From an uncultured Opitutales bacterium (lineage in GTDB: Bacteria > Verrucomicrobiota > Verrucomicrobiia > Opitutales > Intestinicryptomonadaceae), in contig CALXLN010000083.1 in the NCBI GenBank assembly GCA_944389215.1, forward strand, positions 1-62,693: DNA of 62,693 bases, in the 5' to 3' direction. Under the pieces are notes generated by a model. It did not search any database and was not told the origin of the DNA. It saw only the letters and a list, made by a program, of their open reading frames with translations. Made by a program: the position numbers and the translations under genes. Within the stretch, counting starts at the first letter, position 1, and every line of letters starts with the position of its first letter. Below are positions 9,013 to 19,698 of the stretch, in pieces.

Positions 9013-11461
9013 TAATTTAAAAAGGGCGGCATTGTCCGTTTTTGCGTATGCGACAGCATTTGCCGTCGCTCCTGCGGTTTTTGCGCAGGCTGCCGCTCCG
9101 GATACGCCGTCGGAAGACTCTTTGGAAATTGACAGAATAGAGTACAAAATCGACGGCCCAAAGTCGATTTCGACGGATGCAATCAGTGCGCACGTCAGGC
9201 TTAGAAAAGGAATGAAGTTCGACCAGCGGGCTTTGGACCAATCTATCCGCTCTCTTTACGGAACCGGGCTGTACGAGTTCATCGACGCCAAGCGCAGCGT
9301 CAATGCCGCAGGAAAAATGGAAATCGATTTTACCATTATTCCCAAATACAGAATTTCCCAGATTGTTTTCAACGGCAATAAGGAATTTTCCGGACGGCGG
9401 CTGCAAGAGCAGATATCAAGCTATGCGGGAGGCACGCTCAGCGAGGTAGATGTCAAGCGCGACGCCGATAAAATACGCGAATATTATCAAAAGAAAGGAT
9501 ACGCCCTCGCAAAAGTTACATCGTCAATAGAGCGCAACGACGAAGCCGGCGAAGGCGCCGTCATTTTCGAGGTAGATGAAGGCGGGGATATTCAGATTCA
9601 AAATATTTATTTTGAAGGCGATCCTGCAACCACCGAAGTTTACGACTTTTGGGACAGAATGGGAGTGTTTATGTTCGGCAAAGACAACCCTGCCGAGATA
9701 AATTCCATGAAGCTTCTCAAACAAATGAAGACGGATACGTGGATTCCGATTATATCGCACATAACCGACAATGGCAGATTCAAAGAGGATGAATTGCAGA
9801 CCGACTTGGAAACTCTGCGCAAATATTACCGCGACCACGGTTATCTCGACGTAGAAATAGACGAATCTAAAGTGCGCTTTGAGTTCCCTGACGCCGACGA
9901 GCCCGGGGATATGGATTTAATTATAAACATAATTCCAAACCGCCAGTATCACGTAGGCGAGGTGTCTTTTAAGGACAATAAGCTGTTTTCCACAGAGAAA
10001 CTCATGCAGTTTGTGGAGTATTTCGATTTGACAAAAGGCAATGTATTTTCTCCGTCAAAAGTTGATGAAATGATTGAAAAAATCAGGACGTACTATGGCG
10101 AATACGGCTATATAGACACAATCGTGCGCGCGTTGCGCCGCCCGAACTTGGAGACTGGGGACATTGACTTGATTATAGAAATAATCGAGAGCGAAAAATA
10201 TTATTTGGAATCGATAAACATTCAGGGCAATACAAAAACCAAAAGCGAGGTCATAATCCGCGAATTAGCTCTTGCTCCGGGAGATATTTTCGACTTGGCG
10301 CGCATGAAATCCTCGGAAAACCGACTGAAAGAAACCAGGTTTTTTGACGAAGTTACCCTGTCGCCCGAACCAACCAACATACCGCTGCGCCGCAATTTGA
10401 GAATTGTGGTCAAAGAAGGCAGAACCGGAAATATTACGTTTGGAGCCGGATTCAGTACCATTGAAAGCTTGGTTGCAACTGTGGAAATAACCCAGAGCAA
10501 CTTTGACTATTCAAATTACAGCAGCTATTTCCAAGGCGCCGGCCAAAAGTTTAGAATTCGCGGCACAATAGGTTTGGAAAGCAACCAGATTATTTTAAGT
10601 TTTGAAGAACCGTGGGTTTTCAACCGCGAATTGGCGTACGGAATAGATTTGTACCGCACGGATACGGGGTATTATTCGGATTATTATTCGGAAGTCCGAC
10701 TTGGTGCGTCAAACTACCTCAGAAAGCGCATCTATGAATTGATAGAGGCCCGTTTGGGATATAAGCTGGAACTCGTCGACATATACGATGTGGATCAAAA
10801 ACTCATTGAAGACGGAGTTATGAAACCCGAGCGCGGGGATATTGGCGAACGCTCTCTTTCCCAGGCCAGTCTTTCGTTTCTGCGCGACACCCGCGACAGT
10901 TATATGACTCCAACGCGCGGCACCCGCCTTGAGTTTATTCAGGATGTTGCGGGAGGCCCCCTGCTGGGGCAGACAAACCTCTATCGAATAGAAGCGCGCG
11001 CCGGATGGTGGACGCCGACATTCGATTGGGGCAACCAAGTATTTTCAATCGTAGGCAGAACCGGAACGGTCATGGGATACGGCGGCAAGGATGTCCCGTA
11101 TTTTGAACAGTACTTCTTGGGCGGCGGCTATAACATGCGCGGCTTTAAATACCGCAAGGTCGGGCCTATAGACCCCGCAACGGGGGAAGCTTTCGGAGGA
11201 AAGACTTTTGCGTTTGCTTCGATTGAATATTCGATAGAGCTTTTTAATCCCGTAAGATTTGCGGTATTCTATGATATCGGTTATGTAAACAGCGGCGAAT
11301 GGGATTGGGATCCGTCGGACTACAATTCGGACTTTGGTTTCGGATTCAGGGTTTTGCTGATGGGCGCTCCCATGCGCATAGATATCGGCTTCCCGTGGAA
11401 AACCGGCGAATACAACAACGACGGAATGCAGTTTAACTTCTCGTTCGGAACGGTATTCTAA
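8999..11461 (+). CDS. bamA: Outer membrane protein assembly factor BamA
   Basis: 820 residues. BamA is the Omp85 channel that folds beta-barrel proteins into the outer membrane. I chose the ATG at 8999, overlapping the end of dnaB, because it gives a signal peptide ending near AVAPAVFAQ. Five POTRA domains occupy about residues 40-430, with recurring features such as IVFNGNKEFS, VGEVSFKDNKLFS and INIQGNTKTKSEVI. The C-terminal 16-strand barrel follows, with the conserved loop motif as NMRGF near residue 711 and a terminal aromatic strand (FNFSFGTVF). The skp-like gene follows, as in many Gram-negatives, confirming a diderm envelope. Confidence 0.95.
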   Translation: MSTFNNLKRAALSVFAYATAFAVAPAVFAQAAAPDTPSEDSLEIDRIEYKIDGPKSISTDAISAHVRLRKGMKFDQRALDQSIRSLYGTGLYEFIDAKRSVNAAGKMEIDFTIIPKYRISQIVFNGNKEFSGRRLQEQISSYAGGTLSEVDVKRDADKIREYYQKKGYALAKVTSSIERNDEAGEGAVIFEVDEGGDIQIQNIYFEGDPATTEVYDFWDRMGVFMFGKDNPAEINSMKLLKQMKTDTWIPIISHITDNGRFKEDELQTDLETLRKYYRDHGYLDVEIDESKVRFEFPDADEPGDMDLIINIIPNRQYHVGEVSFKDNKLFSTEKLMQFVEYFDLTKGNVFSPSKVDEMIEKIRTYYGEYGYIDTIVRALRRPNLETGDIDLIIEIIESEKYYLESINIQGNTKTKSEVIIRELALAPGDIFDLARMKSSENRLKETRFFDEVTLSPEPTNIPLRRNLRIVVKEGRTGNITFGAGFSTIESLVATVEITQSNFDYSNYSSYFQGAGQKFRIRGTIGLESNQIILSFEEPWVFNRELAYGIDLYRTDTGYYSDYYSEVRLGASNYLRKRIYELIEARLGYKLELVDIYDVDQKLIEDGVMKPERGDIGERSLSQASLSFLRDTRDSYMTPTRGTRLEFIQDVAGGPLLGQTNLYRIEARAGWWTPTFDWGNQVFSIVGRTGTVMGYGGKDVPYFEQYFLGGGYNMRGFKYRKVGPIDPATGEAFGGKTFAFASIEYSIELFNPVRFAVFYDIGYVNSGEWDWDPSDYNSDFGFGFRVLLMGAPMRIDIGFPWKTGEYNNDGMQFNFSFGTVF

Positions 11462-11601
11462 AAACGCGTATTGTCGGCAGGCGCGTTCGGCTTCAGAATT
11501 TTCGATACGCCGCGGCGGGCTATTGCGCAATAAAATTGCATTTCCCGGACAATTGCTGCTTTGCGAAAGTGGCGGCTAAATTGTTGTTTGATAAAAAATA
11601 C

Positions 11602-11660
11602 TTGAAAAAAAACGGAACATTGGCACTATATGCCGTTACTAAATAAAAGACTTTAGTAAC
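11602..11660 (+). promoter_or_regulatory. Putative skp promoter and 9-bp inverted repeat
   Basis: TTGAAA at 11602-11607 and CTATAT at 11626-11631 (18-base spacer) make a plausible sigma-70 promoter. Just downstream, GTTACTAAA (11635-11643) and TTTAGTAAC (11652-11660) form a perfect 9-bp inverted repeat with an 8-base loop, at or just after the expected transcript start. It is either an operator or a 5'-UTR hairpin. It ends 19 bases before the skp start codon. Confidence 0.5.
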
Positions 11661-11679
11661 AACAATAGAAAAAAATAAT

Positions 11680-12255
11680 ATGAAAAAAACAGCAGCATTG
11701 TTAGCGGGTATTTTGTCTTACGCGCTTTTGAACGCCGCACCGTCAATTCTTGTAGTTGATATGGGGCAGGTTTATCAGAACTACTACAAAGCCAAGGAAG
11801 CCGCAGCGCAAATCAATTCGTCCATTGAAACCACCAAGCAGGAGCTTGGCAAAATGGACAAAGAACGCCAAGCCCTTGAAAAAGAACTTCAGGCAATCCA
11901 AGAAAAATTGAATAACCCGGCTCTTGCAGATGACGCTAAAAAGAAGATTATTGATACGGAAGCGCAACCCAAAGTTGTTCAGATTCGCCAGATTGAACAA
12001 AATATGAGAAATATCAGCGAGCAGGCAAATCAGCGCCTGCAGCAAAATGCCCAAAGCATCCGCAAAGTCCATATGGATGAAATAAGGGAAATTGTGGCAA
12101 AAGTCGCCGCCGAGAAAAAAGCGGACTTTATCATAGAAAAGGGGGCATGCTGGTATTCCGACCCCAAGGCGGAAATCACCCAGGATATCATAAAGGCGGT
12201 CAACGCTTCCGCTCCGGCTTCAGCCGCACCTGCAGCTTCTTCCGAAAAGAAATAA
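11680..12255 (+). CDS. skp: Periplasmic chaperone Skp/OmpH family
   Basis: 191 residues. Skp trimers hold unfolded outer-membrane proteins in the periplasm and hand them to BamA. The signal peptide covers residues 1-20 (ending LLNAAPS). The conserved SILVVDMGQVYQNYYKAKEA start of the OmpH domain is followed by a long charged coiled coil at about residues 40-130, which forms the tentacles. An Ala/Pro/Ser-rich tail ends the protein. Its position after bamA supports the assignment. A strong terminator follows. Confidence 0.9.
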   Translation: MKKTAALLAGILSYALLNAAPSILVVDMGQVYQNYYKAKEAAAQINSSIETTKQELGKMDKERQALEKELQAIQEKLNNPALADDAKKKIIDTEAQPKVVQIRQIEQNMRNISEQANQRLQQNAQSIRKVHMDEIREIVAKVAAEKKADFIIEKGACWYSDPKAEITQDIIKAVNASAPASAAPAASSEKK

Positions 12256-12272
12256 AAATTATTTAAAGCAGT

Positions 12273-12308
12273 AAAAAATTCCCTCCGCAAGAGAGGGAAT
12301 TTTTTTTG
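12273..12308 (+). terminator. Rho-independent terminator after skp
   Basis: AATTCCCTC and GAGGGAATT form a perfect stem followed by eight T residues, and the stem is preceded by an A-run, so it could work in both directions. Confidence 0.9.
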
Positions 12309-12912
12309 CGCAGGATTGTCCGTTTTTGCGTTTTTCCGTATGATTTATATGTTTTTTGCGGTTTTAAAAAGATTGAAATTTTTGAGTTTACAAAGAGCCG
12401 TTGTCCGTTTTGGAAGGCGCGCGTTTGGCGCGCGGTTGAATTTTAACGCATGCGGAATTGTTTTTTTCTTGGCATTGCGGAACGGTCGCTTATGGGGTGG
12501 AGAAACCATTTTATTTATGGAAACTGCTTTTAACGCGCGAAATTAAAATACGACCGCATGGAATGGGAGCATACTAAGTCGAAGATAGACTGCGGCGGGA
12601 AAATATTTTGTTGCGGATATTCCAAAATATTTTCCGGCGGACATATTTTGACTGCTTGCTGCACAAACGCGGCAAGCTTTTAAAATGGCGCGTCTTGCGT
12701 TTCCGCTCTTTCCTGTCGTATTTGAGAATTTCCCCGGAACGGGGGTCCCAAAAATTTGCGTAGGTTTTGGGTGTTAGGGGGGCCTCTGCTAGTGCCGGAA
12801 CCTTTGGAAACTTGTGGGACGGTGCGGTTGCATCCGTGCAAAGCGAAAAAACAGGGAATTTTCGGCGCAAAAGTGTTGCAACTTTCGGTAAATTCTATTG
12901 CCTATTTGCGCT
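12309..12912. other. Long intergenic region with strong hairpins, no recognised gene
   Basis: About 600 bases without a credible protein. It contains a perfect 13-bp inverted repeat (GGAAAATATTTTG at 12598-12610 with CAAAATATTTTCC at 12623-12635). A second hairpin lies at 12654-12677 (GCTTGCTGC with GCGGCAAGC, one G-U pair, followed by TTTT). A short GC hairpin (CCCC-ggaac-GGGG) lies near 12732-12746. A small forward open frame at 12316-12546 has no recognisable features. The hairpins suggest either a small RNA gene or terminators and operators; I do not recognise a known RNA family here. Confidence 0.4.
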
Positions 12913-13653
12913 ATGGAACCCGAAAAAATAACAGCAAGCGTACGCACTGAAAATCTTGTTAAAGAATACGGCAAACGCCGCGTCGTAAAGGGCGTAAACA
13001 TATCGCTTAACGCCGGCGAAGTTGTCGGCTTGTTGGGACCCAACGGCGCGGGCAAAACTACGAGCTTTTATATGATTGTAGGATTGGTGCCGGTTACTTC
13101 GGGTAAAGTGTTTTTGGACAATGCGGACATCACGGACGTGCCGATGTATAAAAGGGCTCGAATGGGCATAGGCTATCTTCCCCAAGAACCGTCGGTTTTC
13201 CGCAAACTTACCGTCTATGAAAATATCTTGGCGGTTGCGGAAACTCTGCCTATTCCGCGCCGCGAGCTCAAAAATTACTGCGTGAAAATGCTGGAGGATT
13301 TGGGGCTTAACCATCTTTCCGACCAAAAGGCTTTCACGCTTTCCGGCGGGGAACGCAGAAGGCTTGAAATAACCCGCGCTTTGACTTCCAACCCAAAATT
13401 CCTGCTCATGGACGAACCGTTTAGCGGCGTTGACCCGATAAGTGTGGCGGAGGTTCAGGATATTATATTGCGGCTGAAAAAAAGGGGCATAGGCGTTTTA
13501 ATAACCGACCACAATGTGCGCGAAACTCTCAGCATTGTCGACAGGGCATATTTAATTCACGAAGGCAAGGTCTTATGCGAAGGCACTAGCGAATTTCTTG
13601 TAAACGACGAGCAAAGCCGCAAATTTTATCTCGGCGAAAATTTCTCGATGTAG
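12913..13653 (+). CDS. lptB: LPS export ABC transporter ATPase LptB
   Basis: 246 residues from the ATG at 12913; a TTG at 12898 is less likely. LptB powers extraction of lipopolysaccharide from the inner membrane with LptF and LptG. Walker A is GPNGAGKTTS near residue 43, the Q-loop region is YLPQEPSVFRKLTV, the signature is LSGGERRR near 142, and Walker B is FLLMDEPFSGVDP. The motif YLPQEPSVFRKL and the Glu-Arg-Arg-Arg signature are typical of LptB rather than other ABC ATPases. It lies 42 bases upstream of hprK; linkage of lptB to hprK or rpoN genes is common in diderms. Confidence 0.92.
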   Translation: MEPEKITASVRTENLVKEYGKRRVVKGVNISLNAGEVVGLLGPNGAGKTTSFYMIVGLVPVTSGKVFLDNADITDVPMYKRARMGIGYLPQEPSVFRKLTVYENILAVAETLPIPRRELKNYCVKMLEDLGLNHLSDQKAFTLSGGERRRLEITRALTSNPKFLLMDEPFSGVDPISVAEVQDIILRLKKRGIGVLITDHNVRETLSIVDRAYLIHEGKVLCEGTSEFLVNDEQSRKFYLGENFSM

Positions 13654-13695
13654 CCGTTTCACGCGCTTTTGCCGCCTTAGAAAGGCCAGTAGATT

Positions 13696-14664
13696 ATGGA
13701 GCAAAAAATCAACAAGATAAAAGTCCCGGAGGAGATCTCAGTCCGCGAGTTTTTTGAAATGTTTAAGGACACTCTGCAGCTTGAACTTCTCGCAGGCGTA
13801 GAGGGGCTTGACAGGATGATTTACGAACCCAGTCTGAATCGTCCGGCTTTGGCGATAACAGGATATTATAAAAATTTCGCGTCAAAGCGCATCCAGCTTT
13901 TTGGCGCCGGAGAAATGGCGTACATGCGCGATCTCGACGATGTCCGCCAACGCGAGGTTATAGGAGAGATGATAGACCATTCAATTCCCTGCATAATAAT
14001 TTCGCGCAATCTTGCTCCAACAAAGGCGATGCTCGACGTTGTGAACGCCCGCAACATTCCTATGATACGCACAAAAATGAAATCCAAGGAATTTTCTTCG
14101 GAGGTTTTTGTTCGGCTCGAACGGCTTTTTGCCCCGAGAATGTCGATACACGGTACGTTGATGGACATACAGGGAATAGGCACATTGATTCGCGGGGACA
14201 GCGGCATAGGCAAGAGCGAGTGCGCTCTGGCGCTAATCGACCACGGGCATTCTCTTGTCGCCGACGACCACGTATATTGCGTTAGAGCGAACGACCAAAA
14301 AGTGTTGGGCAGGGGGCACGAGCTCAACCGCGGATATATGGAATGTCGCGGAATCGGCATAATAAACGTGGCGGAGCTTTTCGGCATACGCTGCGTGCGC
14401 AAAGAGAAATCCATAGACATAGTTGTAACGTTTGTTGAGTGGCAGCCCGGAGTTGCGGAGGACCGCACGGGGCTCGAAACAAATTACTTTGATATTTTGG
14501 GCATCCCCATACCACATTTTATAATTCCCGTTCGTCCCGGGCGCGACATGGCGAGGTTGGTTGAAGTCGCCGCAATGGTGCAGGCTTTGCGCCTAATGGG
14601 ACACGATGGAGCAAAGACTTTCAACGACCGCCTGATTGCCCACATGGCAAAGGAGAGTAAATAA
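13696..14664 (+). CDS. hprK: HPr kinase/phosphorylase
   Basis: 322 residues. HprK phosphorylates or dephosphorylates a serine of HPr to control carbon metabolism. It has an N-terminal domain (residues about 15-130), then a P-loop GDSGIGKSE near 168-176, and the family signature [11 protein letters not shown] near residue 215. Length is normal. It sits between lptB and metH with short gaps. No HPr or other PTS gene is visible in this window, so its partner must lie elsewhere. In many Gram-negatives HprK belongs to an incomplete, regulatory PTS rather than a sugar-import PTS. Confidence 0.92.
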   Translation: MEQKINKIKVPEEISVREFFEMFKDTLQLELLAGVEGLDRMIYEPSLNRPALAITGYYKNFASKRIQLFGAGEMAYMRDLDDVRQREVIGEMIDHSIPCIIISRNLAPTKAMLDVVNARNIPMIRTKMKSKEFSSEVFVRLERLFAPRMSIHGTLMDIQGIGTLIRGDSGIGKSECALALIDHGHSLVADDHVYCVRANDQKVLGRGHELNRGYMECRGIGIINVAELFGIRCVRKEKSIDIVVTFVEWQPGVAEDRTGLETNYFDILGIPIPHFIIPVRPGRDMARLVEVAAMVQALRLMGHDGAKTFNDRLIAHMAKESK

Positions 14665-14668
14665 GGTT

Positions 14669-17600
14669 ATGCAGGATTTACCGCTTTCAAAAAATGGCGC
14701 GGAGCTGGAACAGCTTTTAAAAAGCCGCATAGTTTTTCTCGACGGCGCAATGGGGACCATTGTTCAGCGCGCGGGTCTTTCGGAGGAAGATTTTCGCCGA
14801 GGAGTTTCCGAATTGGAATCGAGCAAGCTGCAGCTGATGGGCAACAACGATCTTTTGAATTTAACCCGTCCAGACGTAATAAAAAAAATCCACTTGGATT
14901 ATGCTTTTGCGGGAGCGGATATTATTACGACAAATACTTTTGCTTCCACATCAATCGCCCAGGAGGATTACCGCATAGGCGGCGGCTTAATAGAGGAAAT
15001 TAATTTAGCAGGCGCTTCTGTCGCGCGCGCGGCGGCGGATGAGGCTGCGGAAAAAACGGGCAGAAAAATTTTTGTCGCCGGTTCGATAGGCCCCATGAAC
15101 AAAGCCGCAAGCATCGCGTCGGACGTTAATGATCCCACGGCACGGGCGGTTTCGTTTGATGAATTGCAGGCGGCGTACAAAGCGCAAATGTCGGCTCTTT
15201 ACAGAGGCGGCGTAGACTTGTTTTTGTTGGAGACTTCGATAGACACTTTGAATGTAAAGGCGGCTTTATATGCGTATCTTACGCTTATTGAAGAATGGGG
15301 CGTGCGCGTTCCCGTAGCCGTTAGCATGACAGTTTCCGACGCATCGGGCAGAATATTGAGCGGCCAGACAATTGAGGCTTTTTACGCATCCATACGCCAC
15401 GCAAAACCGTTGTTCGTAGGCTTGAACTGTTCGCTTGGAGCGGAGAAAATGCGTCCGTACATAGAGGCTTTCGACCGCATTGCCGAATGCTATACGCATT
15501 GCTATCCGAACGCAGGGCTTCCAAATCCGCTGTGCGAGTTTGGCTACGACCAAACTCCCGACGACACGGCGCGCCACCTCTTTGAATACGCAAAGAGCGG
15601 GCTTTTGAATGTTATCGGCGGCTGCTGCGGAACTACTCCAAAACATATCGCGGCGATTGTGGAAAAGTGCGCCGGCTTGGCGCCGCGCAAGCCTCGCAAG
15701 CCTCGCGCGGCTTTGGTTGTGTCCGGGCTTGAGGTTTTCGAGTCTCACGACGAAAACGCTCCGTTTATTTTCGTCGGCGAGCGCACAAATGTTATGGGAT
15801 CTCCCGCCTTTCGCAAAATGATAAAAGAAGGGCGGTTTGCGGATGCGCTTTCCGTTGCGCGCAGCCAGGTTGAGAACGGCGCAAACATTATAGATGTAAA
15901 TTTTGACGAGGGCATGTTGGACTCGCCTAAGTGCATGCAGAAATTTTTAAATCTCGTCGGCGCGGAACCCGAAATAGCGCGCGTGCCGATAATGATAGAT
16001 TCCTCCGATTGGAATACGATTGTAGCGGGTTTAAAATGCGCGCAAGGCAAATGCGTGGTAAACTCCATTAGCCTGAAAGAGGGTGAAGATGTGTTTTTAA
16101 AACACGCCGCCGAAATAATGAAATTCGGGGCGGCTGCGATTGTAATGGCGTTTGACGAGCAGGGGCAGGCTTCGACTCTCGACAGGCGTGTGGATGTTTG
16201 CCGCAGGGCGTACAAGCTTTTGGTGGAGCGCGCGGGATTCAATCCTGAAGACATAATTTTCGACGCAAACGTCCTAACCGTAGCTACCGGAATGCAGGAG
16301 CACAATTCCTATGGAATTGATTTTATAGAGGCGGTTCGCAGGATAAAGGCGTCGTGCCCAAAGGCCAGGACGAGCGCGGGCGTCAGCAATATCAGCTTTG
16401 CTCTGCGCGGCAACAACAAGGTCCGCGAGGCCATGCATACGGTATTTCTATACCACGCGCGCGCGGCGGGGCTTGATATGGGAATCGTCAATGCCGGAAT
16501 GCTTGGCAATTACGACGACATAGAGCCGAAACTCCGCAATGCCGTGGAGGACGTTATTTTAAACCGCTGTGCTTCCGCGACCGAGAATTTATTGGCGATT
16601 GCCGACTCCTACAAGCTTGATGCGCCCGCAAAACAGGAAGCCCACCGCGAGTCCGACTGGGATAGATTGTCTTGGGACGACAGGCTGATGCGCGTATTCT
16701 TGAAAGGCGAGGAAAGCAGGGCCGCGGAGGTTGCTCTGCATTTTTACGGAGAGCTTAAAGACCCTCTGAAGGTAATCGAGAAACCGTTGATGGGCGCCAT
16801 GGGAAGAGTCGGAGAACTCTTTGGCGCTGGCAAAATGTTTTTGCCGCAAGTTGTAAAAAGCGCGCGTGTAATGAAGGCTGCTGTTGCGGCCCTGCAGCCT
16901 TACATAGAGGCTAATCTCTCTGCTAAAAAAGGCGCAAAAGTAGTTCTTGCAACAGTTAAGGGAGACGTTCACGACATCGGCAAGAATATTGTGGGTGTTG
17001 TTCTTGCATGCAATGGTTTTGATGTCGAGGACTTGGGGGTCATGGTGGATCCGCAGGATATTTTAAAAGCCGCCCGCGGCGCCGCAGTAGTCGGCCTAAG
17101 CGGCTTGATTACCCCGTCTCTCGACGAAATGGCGCGCGTATTGCAAACATTTGAGCGCGAGAACTTGCGCGTGCCCGTGATGGTGGGCGGCGCGACCACA
17201 TCGGATTTGCATACCGCCGTAAAGCTCGCGCCGCTTTACAGCGGAACGGTAGTGCGCGTAGGCGACGCCAGCCTTTCTGCCGGCGTATGCGCAAAGTTGG
17301 CTTCAAAAGAATCTCTTGAAATATTTGCTCTTGAAACTTCTGCAAAACAGGCGGCAATGCGCGCGGAATTTGAGGGTTCGGCTTCCGAGTCAGCCGAATG
17401 CGATTCGGGGCTTCTTCCTATTTCCGAAGCCCGAAAAAACGCTTTTGCGGGAGATTGGTTGGAATCTAAGCGCGCGCGTCCAACTTTTTTGGGCGAAAAA
17501 ACTTTTGAACTTTCGCTTTCGCAAATCGAAGATTTTCTGCCTTGGCAAATGTTCTTTAAAACTTGGAGCATATCTTCAACCGGCTCGAAAGTATTGTCGG

Positions 17601-18370
17601 ACTTGGGCAAGGTTGAAGGTCTGGATTCTTTCTTCAAAGATGTATTGGGCGTGTTGTCGGTTTTGCGCCATTCGATTTTCCCAAAAATACGGGTCGGAAT
17701 TTACGAGGCGAATTCTGACGGCGACGACGTAATTCTAAAAACTTCCTCCGGAATGGAAGAAAGATTGGCTTTTGTGCGTTCGCAACTTCCAAATTCACAC
17801 GGAAAGTGTTTGTGTTTGGCGGATTTTGTGGCGCCGAAGTCTGCTGGATTCGCTGATATTATTGGGCTTTTTGCGGCGACAGCCGGCGTGGAGTTGGATG
17901 AAATTGCCCAAAAATACAAAAAGCAAGGCGACGATTACCGTTCGATGATTGTAAAAACATTGGGCGATATCATAGCGGAAGCGCTTTCGCAATATGCCCA
18001 GGAGAAAATATTTACCCCCATGATGCCTTCAGGAGCAACATCGGTTTCATCCGCAGTTTCCGGAGCCTACACGGGATCGCACCACACATGCGGAGGAATT
18101 CGTCCGGCAGTCGGGTATCCGTCGTATCCAGACCATTCAGAAAAGGCAAAATTTGAAAAACTTTTGCGGATGAAAGATTCTATCGATATAGAGCTTACGC
18201 AATCTTATATGATGGTGCCTGCGTCGAGCGTTTCCGCCGTATGGATAGCAAATCCGCAGGCGCGCTACTTTACGCCCGTCGTCTGCCGCGACCAGCTTGA
18301 AGATTACGCGCGCAGAACGCACAAAGACTTGCGCGAGGTATCGCGCTTCATAAAAATAAGGAATTCGTAA
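14669..18370 (+). CDS. metH: Cobalamin-dependent methionine synthase MetH
   Basis: 1233 residues from the ATG at 14669, four bases after the hprK stop. It transfers a methyl group from methyltetrahydrofolate to homocysteine through cobalamin. All four modules are present: homocysteine-binding (residues about 15-330, zinc cysteines in GLNCSLG and GGCCGTTP), pterin-binding (about 360-620, [11 protein letters not shown] start), cobalamin-binding (about 650-890, with the lower-ligand motif DVHDIGKN near 767), and the S-adenosylmethionine activation domain (about 920-1230, with [15 protein letters not shown] near 1140). It therefore needs imported or synthesised B12. The rodA start lies two bases after the stop. 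Confidence 0.96.
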   Translation: MQDLPLSKNGAELEQLLKSRIVFLDGAMGTIVQRAGLSEEDFRRGVSELESSKLQLMGNNDLLNLTRPDVIKKIHLDYAFAGADIITTNTFASTSIAQEDYRIGGGLIEEINLAGASVARAAADEAAEKTGRKIFVAGSIGPMNKAASIASDVNDPTARAVSFDELQAAYKAQMSALYRGGVDLFLLETSIDTLNVKAALYAYLTLIEEWGVRVPVAVSMTVSDASGRILSGQTIEAFYASIRHAKPLFVGLNCSLGAEKMRPYIEAFDRIAECYTHCYPNAGLPNPLCEFGYDQTPDDTARHLFEYAKSGLLNVIGGCCGTTPKHIAAIVEKCAGLAPRKPRKPRAALVVSGLEVFESHDENAPFIFVGERTNVMGSPAFRKMIKEGRFADALSVARSQVENGANIIDVNFDEGMLDSPKCMQKFLNLVGAEPEIARVPIMIDSSDWNTIVAGLKCAQGKCVVNSISLKEGEDVFLKHAAEIMKFGAAAIVMAFDEQGQASTLDRRVDVCRRAYKLLVERAGFNPEDIIFDANVLTVATGMQEHNSYGIDFIEAVRRIKASCPKARTSAGVSNISFALRGNNKVREAMHTVFLYHARAAGLDMGIVNAGMLGNYDDIEPKLRNAVEDVILNRCASATENLLAIADSYKLDAPAKQEAHRESDWDRLSWDDRLMRVFLKGEESRAAEVALHFYGELKDPLKVIEKPLMGAMGRVGELFGAGKMFLPQVVKSARVMKAAVAALQPYIEANLSAKKGAKVVLATVKGDVHDIGKNIVGVVLACNGFDVEDLGVMVDPQDILKAARGAAVVGLSGLITPSLDEMARVLQTFERENLRVPVMVGGATTSDLHTAVKLAPLYSGTVVRVGDASLSAGVCAKLASKESLEIFALETSAKQAAMRAEFEGSASESAECDSGLLPISEARKNAFAGDWLESKRARPTFLGEKTFELSLSQIEDFLPWQMFFKTWSISSTGSKVLSDLGKVEGLDSFFKDVLGVLSVLRHSIFPKIRVGIYEANSDGDDVILKTSSGMEERLAFVRSQLPNSHGKCLCLADFVAPKSAGFADIIGLFAATAGVELDEIAQKYKKQGDDYRSMIVKTLGDIIAEALSQYAQEKIFTPMMPSGATSVSSAVSGAYTGSHHTCGGIRPAVGYPSYPDHSEKAKFEKLLRMKDSIDIELTQSYMMVPASSVSAVWIANPQARYFTPVVCRDQLEDYARRTHKDLREVSRFIKIRNS

Positions 18371-18372
18371 CT

Positions 18373-19659
18373 GTGAAACTTCACGAGCGCATATACGGGG
18401 TCTTCCCGTCTGCAAGGGGCGGCAAAACGGATTTTGTGGTGCCGATTTGCATGTTTGCGCTGTTCTTGATGGGAATCGCCTTTATTTATTCGGCGCAAAG
18501 CTATAATATCGACGAGATTCCGTTGGCGCGCCAATTCTGGGTGAAGCAGACAGTTTTTTTCCTGTTTTTTGGGTTGCCTATCTATGTGGTCCTGTGCTGG
18601 ACTGACTACAAATGGCTGTTTACATATTCGTCCTTCATTTATGCGGGCACGCTTTTGTTATTGATGCCTTTGGCCTTAAAAGAAAGTTTCGGGCTGCCCA
18701 TACCGTTTGTGGAAAGCCGCTATAACGCTACGCGCTGGATAGACTTGGGGCTTATTTCAATTCAGCCGTCTGAAATTGCAAAGATTGGCACGTGCATAAT
18801 GGCAGCGTCGCTCTTTGCGCGCAATAAGATAACAAAGTTTAAGGATAATTTTAAGTTCTGGGCAAAACTTGCGGCGGTATTTTTAATTCCTATTTTGTTG
18901 ATTTTTTTGCAACCTGACTTAGGCTCTACGCTTGTTTTTTTCCCGATGCTTTTTGCTATGCTCTATATTTCCAAACTGCCAAAGAAATTTTTTGCCGTGG
19001 TGCTGCTACTTTTTGTGGCATGTATCGGTTTGGTGGCTTTGGACATATACGGCTACAACTCGTATCTGGCAAAGAACGGCGTGTCGGCTAGAGAGGCCGC
19101 TTCCGGAAATTTATACGGCTCAAGCGGCGCGCTTTGCCTTCCCATGAAAGACTATCAGCGCAATAGAATTCTGGCGTTCGTGGCGCCGGATGTTATTGAC
19201 CCCCGAGGGATTGGCGTCAGCTGGAACCAGCGTCAGAGCCTTATTTCTGTCGGATCGGGCGGGTTGGTAGGAAAGGGGCACGCGGAGGGTACGCAGGCTA
19301 AGCTCGGCTACCTGCCGTCGAGTGTCGCGTACAACGACTTCATTTTTTCAGTGCTTGCGGAGGAATCCGGATTTCTCGGCGGCACAATCGCCATTTTGCT
19401 GATGGCGATAATAGTAATTTACGGGTGTGTGCGCGCGGCGCAGGTATCGAGAGACCGGTTCGGGCAATTCTTATGTATCGGCATCGCAGCCATCCTTATG
19501 ACCCACACTTTTATAAACGTTGGGATGACCATAGGCATTATGCCTATCACCGGTCTTCCCTTGCCTATGTTAAGTTATGGCGGAACTTTTGTTTTAACGT
19601 GTTGTATTCTCCTGGGGTTGGTTCAAAGTGTCTATCGGCACAGGAGAGAGTATGCGTAA
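18373..19659 (+). CDS. rodA: SEDS-family peptidoglycan glycosyltransferase RodA
   Basis: 428 residues from a GTG start, with about ten membrane segments. SEDS proteins polymerise lipid II; RodA serves elongation and FtsW serves division. The family motif is visible as TRWIDLGLISIQPSEIAKIG, and the C-terminal GMTIGIMPITGLPLPMLSYG is a hallmark of RodA/FtsW. I favour RodA because the downstream gene is an RNase G-type enzyme, as in mre-rod clusters, and because no fts genes are near. An insertion around residues 225-265 (YGYNSYLAKNGVSAREAASG) is longer than usual for the loop at that point. Confidence 0.85.
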   Translation: MKLHERIYGVFPSARGGKTDFVVPICMFALFLMGIAFIYSAQSYNIDEIPLARQFWVKQTVFFLFFGLPIYVVLCWTDYKWLFTYSSFIYAGTLLLLMPLALKESFGLPIPFVESRYNATRWIDLGLISIQPSEIAKIGTCIMAASLFARNKITKFKDNFKFWAKLAAVFLIPILLIFLQPDLGSTLVFFPMLFAMLYISKLPKKFFAVVLLLFVACIGLVALDIYGYNSYLAKNGVSAREAASGNLYGSSGALCLPMKDYQRNRILAFVAPDVIDPRGIGVSWNQRQSLISVGSGGLVGKGHAEGTQAKLGYLPSSVAYNDFIFSVLAEESGFLGGTIAILLMAIIVIYGCVRAAQVSRDRFGQFLCIGIAAILMTHTFINVGMTIGIMPITGLPLPMLSYGGTFVLTCCILLGLVQSVYRHRREYA

Positions 19660-19698
19660 TTGCGGAAGTTTCGCTGAGAATCGATTAAAGCGAAACAA

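Noticed and set aside
12316-12546. Small forward open frame after the skp terminator
   Set aside because: Starts at the end of a terminator, has no recognisable motif and unusual composition (rich in Phe and Arg).
12720-12890. SRP (4.5S) RNA in the lptB upstream region
   Set aside because: The conserved GGAAGGAAGCAGCC-type loop is absent on both strands.
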